Shown here in pieces: positions 24,136-32,741 of a stretch of 42,975 nucleotides of DNA; position 1 is the stretch's first letter; every line of letters begins with the position of its first letter. The stretch spans positions 1 through 42,975 of the forward strand of contig NZ_QPIJ01000042.1 of the NCBI RefSeq assembly GCF_003336665.1, read 5' to 3'. The DNA is from Vreelandella rituensis. GTDB lineage: Bacteria > Pseudomonadota > Gammaproteobacteria > Pseudomonadales > Halomonadaceae. Both the position numbers and the translations under genes were made by a program. The notes beneath the pieces were generated by a model. The model was given only the letters and a program-made list of their open reading frames with translations. It made no database searches and had not been told where the DNA came from.

Positions 24136-26214
24136 TCAGAAGCCAAGCGCCAGCCCAGCGTAGAAGGTGCGGCCGGCGGCGGGTTCGTAGAAGCGCCCGC
24201 CGAAAGCGTTGATCCGCACGTTCTCGAAGTAGGCCTCCTCCAGGAGATTTCGGATACCCAAGTTGAGGGCGAGGCGCGTATCGCCGCCACCCAGCCGCCA
24301 AGCGTCGCCGCCGCGCAGGTTGACCACCCAATGGTCGTCCACCGCCACCTCGTTAGCGTTCTCGGCGTAGTAGTCGCCGGTGTACTGGGTCTCCAAGGTA
24401 GCAAAGCGCTCGCCGTCGCCGTACCAGGTCAGGCTGTTGTGCCAGACTTGCCGGGGTTGCCCTGGCAAGCGGTTGCCGGCGACATCCCGGTCGCCGTCAG
24501 TAAAGCGGTCGAAGCGGTAATCGGCGAGGGTTAGGGCGCTGGTGAGTCGCCAGGCCAGCGAGGGGCTCCAGTCCAGGCTCAGCTCGATGCCATCCCGCGA
24601 GGTCTTGCCGGCATTCTCGTAGTAGGTGCGCCCATCATCGGCCTCGAAGCCAATCAGCTCGTCGTCGACGTCTACCGAGAAGGTGACAAGCTCGTAGTAG
24701 ATCCCGTTGCTGAAGTTGCCGCGCAGCCCGGCCTCACGATTCAAAGCGCTCTGAGGCTCGACCTGCGGGTTGAAGCCGCCGCCGCCATCCGGGCGGGCGA
24801 ACTCGGTGAAGGTCGGCGTCTCGAAGGCGTTTCCGATGGTAGCGTAGGCCTGGTGGTTGAGGTGGTAGCGATAGCTCAGTCCCAGGCTTCCGGTCCACTC
24901 GCGGAAGGTCCGTTCTCCGCTGTCATCACGCCCGTCCTCCAGGAACCGGTCGTCGATGTTCATGCGTACTTGGTCATGGCGAAGCCCGGCGCTGAGTTCC
25001 AGGGCCTCGGTAAGGCCCAGTTCGCTTTGCAGGAAGACCCCCGCCGCGGTGGCTTTTTGCTGCTCGTCAGCGGTTCTTGCGATCACCCTGCCCCGCCCAT
25101 CCACGGCATGACGACCGCGGTCATCCTCCTGGCGCGCCAGATCGATACCAGTGATGTAGCGCAGCGGCCGGTCGCCTAGGGTGGTGGCCCCGGTGTAGTT
25201 GGCACCGCCACCGTAGTAGAGGCGCTCATAGTCGATCAGGCTGCTGCCGGGGAAGGGTAGCTGCTGTTCGAAGTCTCGGCGGCTGAGAAAACCCTGCAGC
25301 TCGAGTTCGCCGCCGATGAAGCCGCGGTCCGCGTAGCGCAGGCCGATTAGCTGCTGGGCTACCTCCTGACCGGCATCCAGCGCGACGGCCACGTCGCGGG
25401 CTTGACGCGGATTCTCGGCGGCCTCCTCCAGGGTGAGGGCACTAGGGTCTTCGGCGGTCGGCATGTCGAGAAGGTTGACCAGCGCGGTGAGGGTACGGTC
25501 GTCGCCCAGACGATAGCCAACCTGGGCATTGAGCAGGCGCTTATCCACCGCGCTCTGCTGTCGATAGCCGTCGTAGTCTAGCGCCGAGACACTGATACTG
25601 TGCACCCAGTTGCCGCTCTCGCCGCCCTGGCGAAGGGAAAGCTTCTTGAAGTCGTCGCTGCCACTCTGAAGCTTGACTAGCGGCGAGTAGCGCATCTTGC
25701 GGCCATCGCCGGTGGTAATGTCGAGCACGCCGCCGGCGGCGTTGCCGTAAAGTACCGAAGAAGGACCCCGGATCACCTCGATGCGCTCGACGCTGTCCAG
25801 GTCCACAGCATCGATCTGGGCCTGACCGTCGGGCAGGGTGTAGGGAATGCCGTCGACACGGATATGCAGCCCGCGGATGCCGAACGTACCCCGCGCGCCG
25901 AAACCCCGGCTCGAGATACGCTGCCCTTGGGCGAAGTTATCGCGGTTTTGCAGGAACATTCCCGGAACCCTCACCAGCGCCTCGTCCAGACGAACGCCCT
26001 GCCGTCCCCGCTGAATTTCCTCGCGAGTCAGTACCGATACCGCCGCGGGGGTGTCATAAAGGCTACGCTCCAGGCGCGGCGCGCTGATGGTGATAGTCGG
26101 CGGCTCCATGACATCATCATTTTCGATGGATTCCTGCTGGGCCATGGAGGTGACACTTCCTGCCAGCATGACGCCGGCTGCCAGGCCTATGCAGATGCAC
26201 TTCTTGTCAGGCAT
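24136..26214 (-). CDS. TonB-dependent outer-membrane receptor
   Basis: A 692-residue protein. The signal peptide is residues 1-25, ending SMA-QQ. The plug domain begins near residue 40 (PPTITISAPRLERSLYDTPAAV) and includes GVRLDEALVRVPGMF and RIEVIRGPSSVLYGNAAGGV. The rest is a 22-strand barrel pattern ending in aromatic F (YAGLALGF). It takes up a large metal complex or similar ligand through the outer membrane with energy from TonB. The closest group by appearance is the FecA/siderophore type, but the ligand cannot be told from sequence. GGGAGGAAAG precedes the start. No adjacent siderophore gene is present. Confidence 0.92.
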   Translation of the reverse strand: MPDKKCICIGLAAGVMLAGSVTSMAQQESIENDDVMEPPTITISAPRLERSLYDTPAAVSVLTREEIQRGRQGVRLDEALVRVPGMFLQNRDNFAQGQRISSRGFGARGTFGIRGLHIRVDGIPYTLPDGQAQIDAVDLDSVERIEVIRGPSSVLYGNAAGGVLDITTGDGRKMRYSPLVKLQSGSDDFKKLSLRQGGESGNWVHSISVSALDYDGYRQQSAVDKRLLNAQVGYRLGDDRTLTALVNLLDMPTAEDPSALTLEEAAENPRQARDVAVALDAGQEVAQQLIGLRYADRGFIGGELELQGFLSRRDFEQQLPFPGSSLIDYERLYYGGGANYTGATTLGDRPLRYITGIDLARQEDDRGRHAVDGRGRVIARTADEQQKATAAGVFLQSELGLTEALELSAGLRHDQVRMNIDDRFLEDGRDDSGERTFREWTGSLGLSYRYHLNHQAYATIGNAFETPTFTEFARPDGGGGFNPQVEPQSALNREAGLRGNFSNGIYYELVTFSVDVDDELIGFEADDGRTYYENAGKTSRDGIELSLDWSPSLAWRLTSALTLADYRFDRFTDGDRDVAGNRLPGQPRQVWHNSLTWYGDGERFATLETQYTGDYYAENANEVAVDDHWVVNLRGGDAWRLGGGDTRLALNLGIRNLLEEAYFENVRINAFGGRFYEPAAGRTFYAGLALGF

Positions 26215-26337
26215 GTTGTTCTTTCCTCCCTGGAGCAGTGGGCATTGCGAGTACTGTGTCTAACTGTTGCTTATCGTCCCGGCTTGGTTGCTCTACACTC
26301 AGGGTTTGCGTTCTATGGACAAAGGATAGTCGTATCA

Positions 26338-27279
26338 ATGTTGGGATTCCTGCAGGGATTTTCCTATGGCCTCTTCATGACCTGCCTGCCCTGGCTACTG
26401 GTTGGCCTCTTCAATCCCGCCCTGGCCCTTCCGATGTCGGCCCCCGGGCGGTTGCAGGTGATCCTGCGCTATTGCCTGGTGGTTCCCTTCATCAGCATGC
26501 TGCTGTGGCTGACCTCCCTGTGGGGCGGTTTCAGCCCCAGCCTGCTTGGCTGGCTGGCCGGCATCGTCGCCATTCCCGTGGCGCTGCCTGTCGAGCGAAC
26601 GCTGCGCGGCTGGCTGGCCCGCCGCCGCGAGCGTCGCCGGGAGGCCCAAAGCGTGGCCGAGGCACGCAAGCGCCGTGAGCAGGAGGAGCGTAAGGCCTAT
26701 GAGGCCGGGGTAACCGTGCTCGATCCGGCAAGGCCGCCCGAGGGAGCTGATGACCTGGTGCTGGCCATGTGCCGGGCCAAGCAAAGCTTGCTGGTGGTTA
26801 ACCGCCCTGACCTGGCGATCCAGGCGGACCGCCTCTACAGCCGCTACCGTCATGTACTGGACGTGCTGAGTGGCCGATTCCACAGTGGCGAACTGACCTT
26901 CGAGCGTTCGCGCGGCCTGGTGACCCAGGTCTGTCTCGGTGCGGTGGATACCCTGACCACCATGGCGTCTCAGGCGCGCGGGGTGGTCAGCGTGGACGGT
27001 GACTACGTGCGGCGTCGCCTGACCCGGGAGGGCAAGCGGTTGAGCGAGGAGGAACGTACCGCCCTGGTACGGCGCCTGGATTTGCTGGTGGAGACCGAAC
27101 ACCGGCTGAGTGAGCTCTCCGCCCGCATCGAATCGGCCTTGACCGTGCTCGACGATACCGCTGTTTCCATGGCGCGCATCGAGACGGCTCGCCCCCAGGC
27201 ATCGGTCACCACCGAGAAGGCACTGGAGGACCTGCGCCGCTTCGTCGAGGGCGCCGATCGTTACACGCGCAAGGATTGA
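26338..27279 (+). CDS. XpaC-like membrane protein (upstream partner of TelA-like gene)
   Basis: A 313-residue protein from ATG 26338 with AAAGGA before it; a longer open frame upstream is only the shadow of the TonB gene. Residues 1-85 contain three hydrophobic segments. A basic, charged stretch (RRRERRREAQSVAEARKRRE) follows, then a helical cytoplasmic domain. The layout and the TelA-like gene that follows resemble the xpaC-telA pair of other bacteria. The role of these proteins is not settled; tellurite or toxic-anion tolerance and envelope stress have been proposed. The family assignment is moderate. Confidence 0.6.
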   Translation: MLGFLQGFSYGLFMTCLPWLLVGLFNPALALPMSAPGRLQVILRYCLVVPFISMLLWLTSLWGGFSPSLLGWLAGIVAIPVALPVERTLRGWLARRRERRREAQSVAEARKRREQEERKAYEAGVTVLDPARPPEGADDLVLAMCRAKQSLLVVNRPDLAIQADRLYSRYRHVLDVLSGRFHSGELTFERSRGLVTQVCLGAVDTLTTMASQARGVVSVDGDYVRRRLTREGKRLSEEERTALVRRLDLLVETEHRLSELSARIESALTVLDDTAVSMARIETARPQASVTTEKALEDLRRFVEGADRYTRKD

Positions 27280-27298
27280 ACAGCCGTCCGATGGTACT

Positions 27299-27402
27299 GT
27301 GCAGATAGTTACGGTGCAGATAGCACTTTGTAGATAGCACTTTGTAGATAGCACTTTGTAGATAGTGACTGTGTAGATAGTGACTGTGTAGATAGTACCG
27401 TG
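27299..27402 (+). repeat. Array of seven GTAGATAG-type direct repeats
   Basis: Seven units of 14-16 bases stand head to tail. Units begin at 27299, 27314, 27330, 27344, 27358, 27373 and 27388. Each contains GCAGATAG or TAGATAG; three carry TAGCACTTT and two carry TAGTGACTGT. They fill most of the gap between the XpaC-like and TelA-like genes. A variable-number tandem repeat or a repeated protein-binding site is possible. Confidence 0.75.
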
Positions 27403-27421
27403 ACGGCCTTCACAACGGTCT

Positions 27422-27448
27422 TTTTAATCGCTCACTTTTAATCGCTCA
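27422..27448 (+). repeat. 13-base direct repeat before telA-like gene
   Basis: TTTTAATCGCTCA occurs at 27422-27434 and again at 27436-27448, ending at the ribosome site of the TelA-like gene. The two copies are perfect. Confidence 0.7.
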
Positions 27449-27459
27449 GGAGGTGCCCC

Positions 27460-28665
27460 ATGGCCCAGCAATCCGATGGTGACCGTCGCCTCTCCCTGCC
27501 ACCGGTGGACGAGATCGCCGGCCAGTTGGGGGCGAGCCAGGCCGACTCGGTCGAGCCCGATGACCATGACATCGAACGTGACATCGACCCCGAACTCGAG
27601 GCGATGGCCGAGCGCTTCGTCGAGGAAGTGCTCACCGAGGGTAACGAGGAATCAATAGTTCGCCAGCGGCGTGCCGTGGACGAGATGGGTCTGGAGTTGC
27701 AACAGCAGGCCGCGCATCGTAGCGCCATGCTGCAGACGCCGTTGCGCAAGCTGGCTCACCAGGGCGACGAGGGTGGGCCGGTGGCCAAGGCGCTGGTCGA
27801 TCTTCGCGGGCGTATGGAAGGGCTCGATCCCGCTCGCCATCGCCTGGCACCGAGTGCCCTGGACCGCGTCCTGGCGATCATTCCCGGCATCGACAGCCGC
27901 CTGCAGCGCTATTTCCAGAAGTTCGAGAATGCCCAGCAGGCGCTGGACGCGATCATCGAGGACCTGAAAGGCGGTCGCGACATGCTGCATCGTGACAACC
28001 TCACCCTGAGCGATGACCAGCAGGCCCTGCGCGATATCCTGCGCGAGCTGAACCGCCAGATCGCCCTGGGCCGCTTGATCGATCGCCGCCTGCAGGACGC
28101 TATCGCCGCTCGCGATGCCGATGATCCGCGGCGTCGCTTCCTAGAGGAAGAACTGCTCTTTCCCCTGCGTCAACGGATCGTCGATCTGCAGCAGCAACTG
28201 GCGGTGAGCCAGCAGGGCGTGCTGGCGCTGGAGGTCATCATCCGCAACAACCGGGAACTGATGCGCGGCGTGGACAGGGCCATCAACGTGACCGTCTCGG
28301 CCCTCACCGTGGCGGTGACCGTGGCCATGGCCATGGCCAATCAGCGCCTGGTGCTGGATCGCGTCGAAGCCCTCAACACCACCACGTCGCAGATGATCCG
28401 CGGGACCGCCAAGGCCCTGCGCCAGCAAGGCGTGGACATCCAGAAGCGGGCATCCGGCGCGATGCTCGACATGCAAGCGCTCGAGGAGGCCTTCGGTGAG
28501 GTGATGGGCGCAATCGATGATCTCTCGACCTATCGCCAGGAGGCCCTGCCCCGGCTGGATGAGCAGATCGACCGCCTGGCGACCTTGTCTAGGCAGGGAA
28601 ATGCGTCCATCGAGCGACTCCGAGAGGGTAGCGAGGCGCAACCACTGGATGGTCGCGACTTCTAG
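27460..28665 (+). CDS. TelA-family (toxic anion resistance) protein
   Basis: A 401-residue cytoplasmic, mostly helical protein. The segments FVEEVLTEGNEESIVRQRRA, LRKLAHQGDEGGPVAKALVDL, QQGVLALEVIIRNNREL and NVTVSALTVAVTVAMAMANQ follow the TelA/KlaA family pattern. Members were named for tellurite resistance, but a general envelope or stress role is suspected. Its ribosome site CAGGAGGTG is strong. It lies second in a three-gene run between the XpaC-like gene and the Sel1/peptidoglycan-binding gene. Confidence 0.85.
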   Translation: MAQQSDGDRRLSLPPVDEIAGQLGASQADSVEPDDHDIERDIDPELEAMAERFVEEVLTEGNEESIVRQRRAVDEMGLELQQQAAHRSAMLQTPLRKLAHQGDEGGPVAKALVDLRGRMEGLDPARHRLAPSALDRVLAIIPGIDSRLQRYFQKFENAQQALDAIIEDLKGGRDMLHRDNLTLSDDQQALRDILRELNRQIALGRLIDRRLQDAIAARDADDPRRRFLEEELLFPLRQRIVDLQQQLAVSQQGVLALEVIIRNNRELMRGVDRAINVTVSALTVAVTVAMAMANQRLVLDRVEALNTTTSQMIRGTAKALRQQGVDIQKRASGAMLDMQALEEAFGEVMGAIDDLSTYRQEALPRLDEQIDRLATLSRQGNASIERLREGSEAQPLDGRDF

Positions 28666-28755
28666 CTGATCATCAACAATGGCAAGGCAGCACGGTGAGC
28701 CTTACCTCAGCGGCTGAAGGTCGAAAATATCACCCCAATTCACTGGAGATGCCCC

Positions 28756-30069
28756 ATGATCATCATCAAAGGACTTGTGTTTCTGCTCCTTCTGTCCGGT
28801 CACGCCGCACTGGCCAACGCCGATTACGCCGACGGGATGCGCTACTACGAGCGGCAGGAGTATCGCCAGGCGCTGCAGGAATTCGGCAAAGTGGCCCGTA
28901 GCGGCGATGCCGATGCTCAGTACATGCTGGGTCGCCTGCACGAGGCCGGCAGCGGGACACCCCAGGACTTCGTGCAGGCTCACCAGTGGTACAACCTGGC
29001 GGCGGCCCGCGGCCACCGCCATGCCGCCGAGGCGCGCGATTCTCTGTCCGAACGCATGACCTCCGGACAGATTGCCGAGGCCCAGCGGGCGGCACGTGCC
29101 TGGCAGCCGGAAGAGGAGCCTTCTTCACAGGCGACACCGCGATCGCGTCCCGATATCGAGACCCTGTCGGATCGGCAGGGTGTGGCTGAGATACAGCGCG
29201 AACTCAACCGCATCGGCTATGATGCCGGCCCGGCGGATGGTCTCATGGGAAGCCGCACCCGCAACGCGATACGCGAATACCAGGCCGACATCGACATGGC
29301 CCGGGACGGCAATGCAACGGCGGAGCTGCTGAAACGCCTGCGCCAGACGGAACGAGAAGAGATGACGGCAGCCTCCGAGCCGCCGCCCACCGCCTCACCC
29401 CGGGTAGCCCTGCAGGACGACTTCAGCGACGGCGATTACCGTCGTAATCCATCCTGGACGGTAATCAGTGGCGACTTCGAGGTCGATCAAAATGGATTGC
29501 GCAGCATCGTGGAGACGCAGCGGACGACCGGTCGCGAATCACGCAAACTCAGCGCTGAACGGCCGGAGGAGATCGGCCTGGCAATGCTAGAGTTGATCCT
29601 CGATCAGACGGGTAGCGCCAGACGGAACGGGGCTCCCACCCCCGCAGAGCCGGCACGCATCTTCGTCAATGCACCGGTCGACAATGCCTTCAGGATCGAG
29701 CTCGAGCTCGCTTCCCGCGAGCGGCCGGGCAGTCTGGAACTGGGGCTCTTCCAAGGCAACCGGCCCAATGGCACTGGCTATCGACTGGTCTACTCTCCCG
29801 GCTCGCGCCCGGGGCTCAGTCTGGTCAGGCTGACGTCTGGAAGCGTCGAGGTGGTTGCCCGTCACGAAGGCAGGCTCGACCTCGAGGACGGTGGGTTCCA
29901 CACCATCACCTGGACCCGTGACGAGAACGGAACGATGCAGGTTCATTTGGATGACCAGCGTCTGCTGCGGATTCAGGACACGGGACTGCGCGATCGCTTC
30001 CAGGGCTTCGTGCTGGCCAATCAGGGGGGCGACTACACCCTGGGCCGGGTGCAGCTCGAGGATTACTGA
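28756..30069 (+). CDS. Secreted Sel1-repeat / peptidoglycan-binding protein
   Basis: A 437-residue protein with a signal peptide (residues 1-22). Residues 23-95 hold Sel1-like helical repeats (DAQYMLGRLHEAG and QAHQWYNLAAARGH). A PG_binding_1-type domain follows at about 140-195 (VAEIQRELNRIGYDAGPADG). The C-terminal 220 residues form a beta-rich domain that I do not recognise with certainty, perhaps a concanavalin-like fold. It is the last gene of the XpaC/TelA run, and points to a periplasmic wall-linked role for the group. Confidence 0.75.
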   Translation: MIIIKGLVFLLLLSGHAALANADYADGMRYYERQEYRQALQEFGKVARSGDADAQYMLGRLHEAGSGTPQDFVQAHQWYNLAAARGHRHAAEARDSLSERMTSGQIAEAQRAARAWQPEEEPSSQATPRSRPDIETLSDRQGVAEIQRELNRIGYDAGPADGLMGSRTRNAIREYQADIDMARDGNATAELLKRLRQTEREEMTAASEPPPTASPRVALQDDFSDGDYRRNPSWTVISGDFEVDQNGLRSIVETQRTTGRESRKLSAERPEEIGLAMLELILDQTGSARRNGAPTPAEPARIFVNAPVDNAFRIELELASRERPGSLELGLFQGNRPNGTGYRLVYSPGSRPGLSLVRLTSGSVEVVARHEGRLDLEDGGFHTITWTRDENGTMQVHLDDQRLLRIQDTGLRDRFQGFVLANQGGDYTLGRVQLEDY

Positions 30070-30091
30070 GCCGAGCAGCCGCATTTTTTCC

Positions 30092-30201
30092 TAACCCAAC
30101 TGCAGGATGGGAGGCCGCTTCAGCGGGCGAGGGGTTTCAGGCTCAGCCACCCAAAACATCGTGCGATAAATCGCCCTCCCACCCTATATAAGCCTTGGAA
30201 G
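30092..30201. repeat. REP-like repeat, long copy A
   Basis: Arms TGGGAGG (30108-30114) and CCTCCCA (30175-30181) enclose CCGCTTCAGCGGGCGAGGGG and CCCAAAACATCG. The left flank TAACCCAACTGCAGG and the right flank with CTTGGAAG are shared with the copy at 38338-38441, so these two share about 105 bases in the same orientation. The gap 30070-30299 otherwise holds only the higB promoter. Confidence 0.8.
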
Positions 30202-30246
30202 CGAAGCCGACGCGGCAATTCCAAGCCTGACAGACCGCTCGCCATG

Positions 30247-30276
30247 TTGACAAAAAGGAAACTGATGAACTAATCT
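30247..30276 (+). promoter_or_regulatory. Candidate higBA promoter
   Basis: TTGACA at 30247-30252 with ACTAAT at 30269-30274 (16-base spacer), followed by GGAGGGG (30291-30297) before the ATG at 30300. The -35 is perfect and the -10 is weak. Confidence 0.5.
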
Positions 30277-30299
30277 GCTGTCACTGTTCAGGAGGGGCG

Positions 30300-30617
30300 A
30301 TGCGAATAGTCACAAAAAAAGTCTTCGACGAGGCAACCAAGAAATACCCGAACGATGCACCCTCGATACAACGAACATACAAGTTACTGAGATCCGAAAG
30401 CTTCCAGTCACCAGATGACCTCAAGAAGGCACTCCCGAGTCTGGATAACTTCCGCTACAAGGACCGTTGGTGGATCATCGACATTGCTGCTGGAAACAGC
30501 CTGAGACTGATCGCCTTTATCTCATTCGAGCAACAGATTCTATACGTGAAGCACATCACAACACATGCCGAATACGACAAACTTTGCCGTCGGTATGCCA
30601 AGGAGGCCGATAAATGA
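30300..30617 (+). CDS. higB: HigB-type toxin (mRNA interferase)
   Basis: A 105-residue protein of the HigB_toxin group, with conserved FRYKDRWWIIDIA and a late basic-histidine segment YVKHITTHAEYD. It likely cleaves mRNA on ribosomes in the manner of RelE-fold toxins. It overlaps its antitoxin gene by four bases (ATGA at 30614-30617), so the two are translationally coupled. The toxin-first order is usual for HigBA. Confidence 0.88.
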   Translation: MRIVTKKVFDEATKKYPNDAPSIQRTYKLLRSESFQSPDDLKKALPSLDNFRYKDRWWIIDIAAGNSLRLIAFISFEQQILYVKHITTHAEYDKLCRRYAKEADK

Positions 30618-31033
30618 ACGCCATCGCCTACCTCGAAGAAGCCAAGGCTGTTTTCCGAGCCGTTCCGTTTCTGTCACGCATCCACTCCGAAGAAGAGTAT
30701 CAGGCGGCGCTGACCATCGTTGAGGACTTGATTGACGACTTTGACAACAACACTGCCCTTATCGAGCGCCTGACCGATGCCATTGAGGAGTGGGAGAACA
30801 CCTCAGAGACATTCGCCGAGTTCAACGCCGGCGTTCAGTCCCAAGACGCCGTGGATATGCTCAGGTTCCTGATGGATCAGCACGGGCTTGGTGTTGCGGA
30901 CCTGCCCGAAATCGGCAGCAAGTCGCTGGTCTCCAAGATCCTCAACCGCAGGGGACGAGACCTTACCCGTCGCCATATCGAAGCTCTCTCCAAGCGCTTC
31001 GGCGTCAGCCCCGCCCTGTTTTTCACGAGGTAA
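30614..31033 (+). CDS. higA: HigA-type antitoxin with helix-turn-helix
   Basis: A 139-residue protein. The first 90 residues are acidic and helical and probably wrap the toxin. Residues 90-139 form a helix-turn-helix: MDQHGLGVADLPEIGSKSLVS and RRHIEALSKRFGVSPALFF. It neutralises HigB and represses the shared promoter. Its 3' end is 78 bases before the second AAA/nuclease gene. Confidence 0.88.
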   Translation: MNAIAYLEEAKAVFRAVPFLSRIHSEEEYQAALTIVEDLIDDFDNNTALIERLTDAIEEWENTSETFAEFNAGVQSQDAVDMLRFLMDQHGLGVADLPEIGSKSLVSKILNRRGRDLTRRHIEALSKRFGVSPALFFTR

Positions 31034-31058
31034 GCACGGCCTGCCCCATTCTTCAGCA

Positions 31059-31067
31059 TGCTAGACT
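31059..31067 (+). promoter_or_regulatory. Extended -10-like element of AAA/nuclease gene 2
   Basis: TGCTAGACT ends 44 bases before the start of the second paralogue, the same place as in the other two. No good -35 is seen, as expected for an extended -10 promoter. Confidence 0.45.
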
Positions 31068-31111
31068 CCTCGCCAACGTAACATGAACGGTTTCGCCTTT
31101 GGAGGGCCTGC

Positions 31112-32689
31112 ATGTCATCCACCCATCGCCGCAAGCTCCCCGTTGGAATTCAGACTTTTTCGGATATCCGCGAAGGCGATTACTATTACGTGGATAAAAC
31201 GCCGTTCATTGAGCGCTTGGCCAACCAGAACAAGTACTACTTCCTCTCCCGCCCCCGGCGGTTCGGCAAGAGCCTGCTGCTGGATACGTTGCGCTGCCTG
31301 TTTGAAGGCCGTAAATCTTTATTTGAAGGCTTGTACATTCACGATAAATGGAACTGGCAAACCCAGTACCCTGTCGTGCGCTTAAGCTTTGGTAGCGGTG
31401 TTGTGAACAGCCGCCAGGACCTGGATGCAAACATTCGCTATCAGCTGCAACAGCAGCGAGCGAGCCTGAATATTGAGACACCGCTTCCCGAGCGAATTGC
31501 CGACGACTTTGCCAACCTCGTAGAGCATGCTCACCGTGGCCATGGTCAGCGGGTCGTGGTGCTGATCGACGAGTACGACAAGCCGATTCTGGATAACCTG
31601 CTCAATCCCGAGCTTGCTCGCGAGCTGCGTGAAGGGCTGAAGAATCTTTATAGCGTGCTCAAGGACGCCGACCCGCACCTGCATTTTGTGCTGCTCACCG
31701 GCGTCTCCAAGTTCAGCAAGGTCAGCCTGTTTTCGGGGCTGAACAACCTGAATGATATTACGCTGGATGCACCTTTTGCGGCCATTTGCGGCTACACCGA
31801 CCATGATATTGACACCGTGTTTGCGCCGGAGCTGCCTGGTCTTGACCGCGAGGACATTCGCCGCTGGTACAACGGCTACCGCTGGGGCGGGCAGGACGTT
31901 GAGGCGGTCTACAACCCCTTCGATGTGCTGTTGCTGTTACAAAAGCGCAAATTCAGCCCTTACTGGTTCGAGTCCGCCACGCCGACATTTCTGGTGGATC
32001 TACTTAAGCAGCGTGGCGTATTTACGCCGGCGTTGAGTCAACTGCAGACGGAAGCCGAGTTACTGGGGCGCTTTGACGTCGACCATATCGCCACCGAAGC
32101 GCTACTGTTCCAAACCGGCTACCTGACGGTACATGCAGTAGAAGAACCCATGACCGGCTACTGGCTCTATACGCTCGGCTACCCCAATCACGAAGTGGAA
32201 ACCAGCCTCAACCAGGCACTTTTACCGGCACTGGGCGTACACGAGCCACCCAAGGAACGATTGACGCTGTTTCGTACCCTGCAACGCCATGACCTCGGCG
32301 CCCTGGAAACCCACCTAAAGGCCCTCTACGCGGGGCTACCCCACGACTGGTACCGCAATAACCCCATTGCCCGTTATGAAGGCCACTATGCCAGCGTGTT
32401 CTACAGCCATTTCGCCGCGCTGGGCGTCAACGTGACGGTGGAAGATGCCAGCCACCACGGCAAGGTGGACATGAGCGTCGACTTTGGTGGTCATATCTAC
32501 CTGTTTGAATTTAAGGTCGTTGAGCAGTTGCCGGAAGGTAAGGCATTGGCGCAAATCAAGGCCAAAGGCTACGCCGACAAACACCGTGCTTCCGGCAAGC
32601 CGATTCACCTGATTGGGGTGGAGTTTTCCAGCGTTGAACGGCAGATCGTCGCGTTTGAGGTGGAAACGCTTGGCCCTGACGCAGGCTAA
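31112..32689 (+). CDS. AAA-ATPase-like / PD-(D/E)XK nuclease-like protein, copy 2
   Basis: A 525-residue paralogue of copies 1 and 3. P-loop RPRRFGKS is at 47-54, Walker B LIDEYD at 151-156, and nuclease residues D453 and E466-x-K468 are intact. It is very close to copy 3 from residue 47 onward, while residues 12-45 differ sharply. GGAGG precedes the start. It lies directly after HigBA and converges on the SNF2 helicase gene with 52 bases between, so these genes could form one functional neighbourhood. Function unproven. Confidence 0.85.
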   Translation: MSSTHRRKLPVGIQTFSDIREGDYYYVDKTPFIERLANQNKYYFLSRPRRFGKSLLLDTLRCLFEGRKSLFEGLYIHDKWNWQTQYPVVRLSFGSGVVNSRQDLDANIRYQLQQQRASLNIETPLPERIADDFANLVEHAHRGHGQRVVVLIDEYDKPILDNLLNPELARELREGLKNLYSVLKDADPHLHFVLLTGVSKFSKVSLFSGLNNLNDITLDAPFAAICGYTDHDIDTVFAPELPGLDREDIRRWYNGYRWGGQDVEAVYNPFDVLLLLQKRKFSPYWFESATPTFLVDLLKQRGVFTPALSQLQTEAELLGRFDVDHIATEALLFQTGYLTVHAVEEPMTGYWLYTLGYPNHEVETSLNQALLPALGVHEPPKERLTLFRTLQRHDLGALETHLKALYAGLPHDWYRNNPIARYEGHYASVFYSHFAALGVNVTVEDASHHGKVDMSVDFGGHIYLFEFKVVEQLPEGKALAQIKAKGYADKHRASGKPIHLIGVEFSSVERQIVAFEVETLGPDAG

Positions 32690-32741
32690 GCTCGGCATCA
32701 ACACACCTCGCAAACCCTACGCCTTCACGCTGGGAGGGCAG

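Noticed and set aside
25864..26337. Upstream extension of the XpaC-like frame
   Set aside because: It is antisense to the TonB receptor plug, and the ribosome site and membrane start fit ATG 26338.
27299..27402. Repeat array as a CRISPR
   Set aside because: Units are 14-16 bases, head to tail with no unique spacers, and no cas genes are near.
27299..27448. Repeat array as plasmid iterons or a replication origin
   Set aside because: No replication initiator gene is nearby and the array lies between two genes of one operon.
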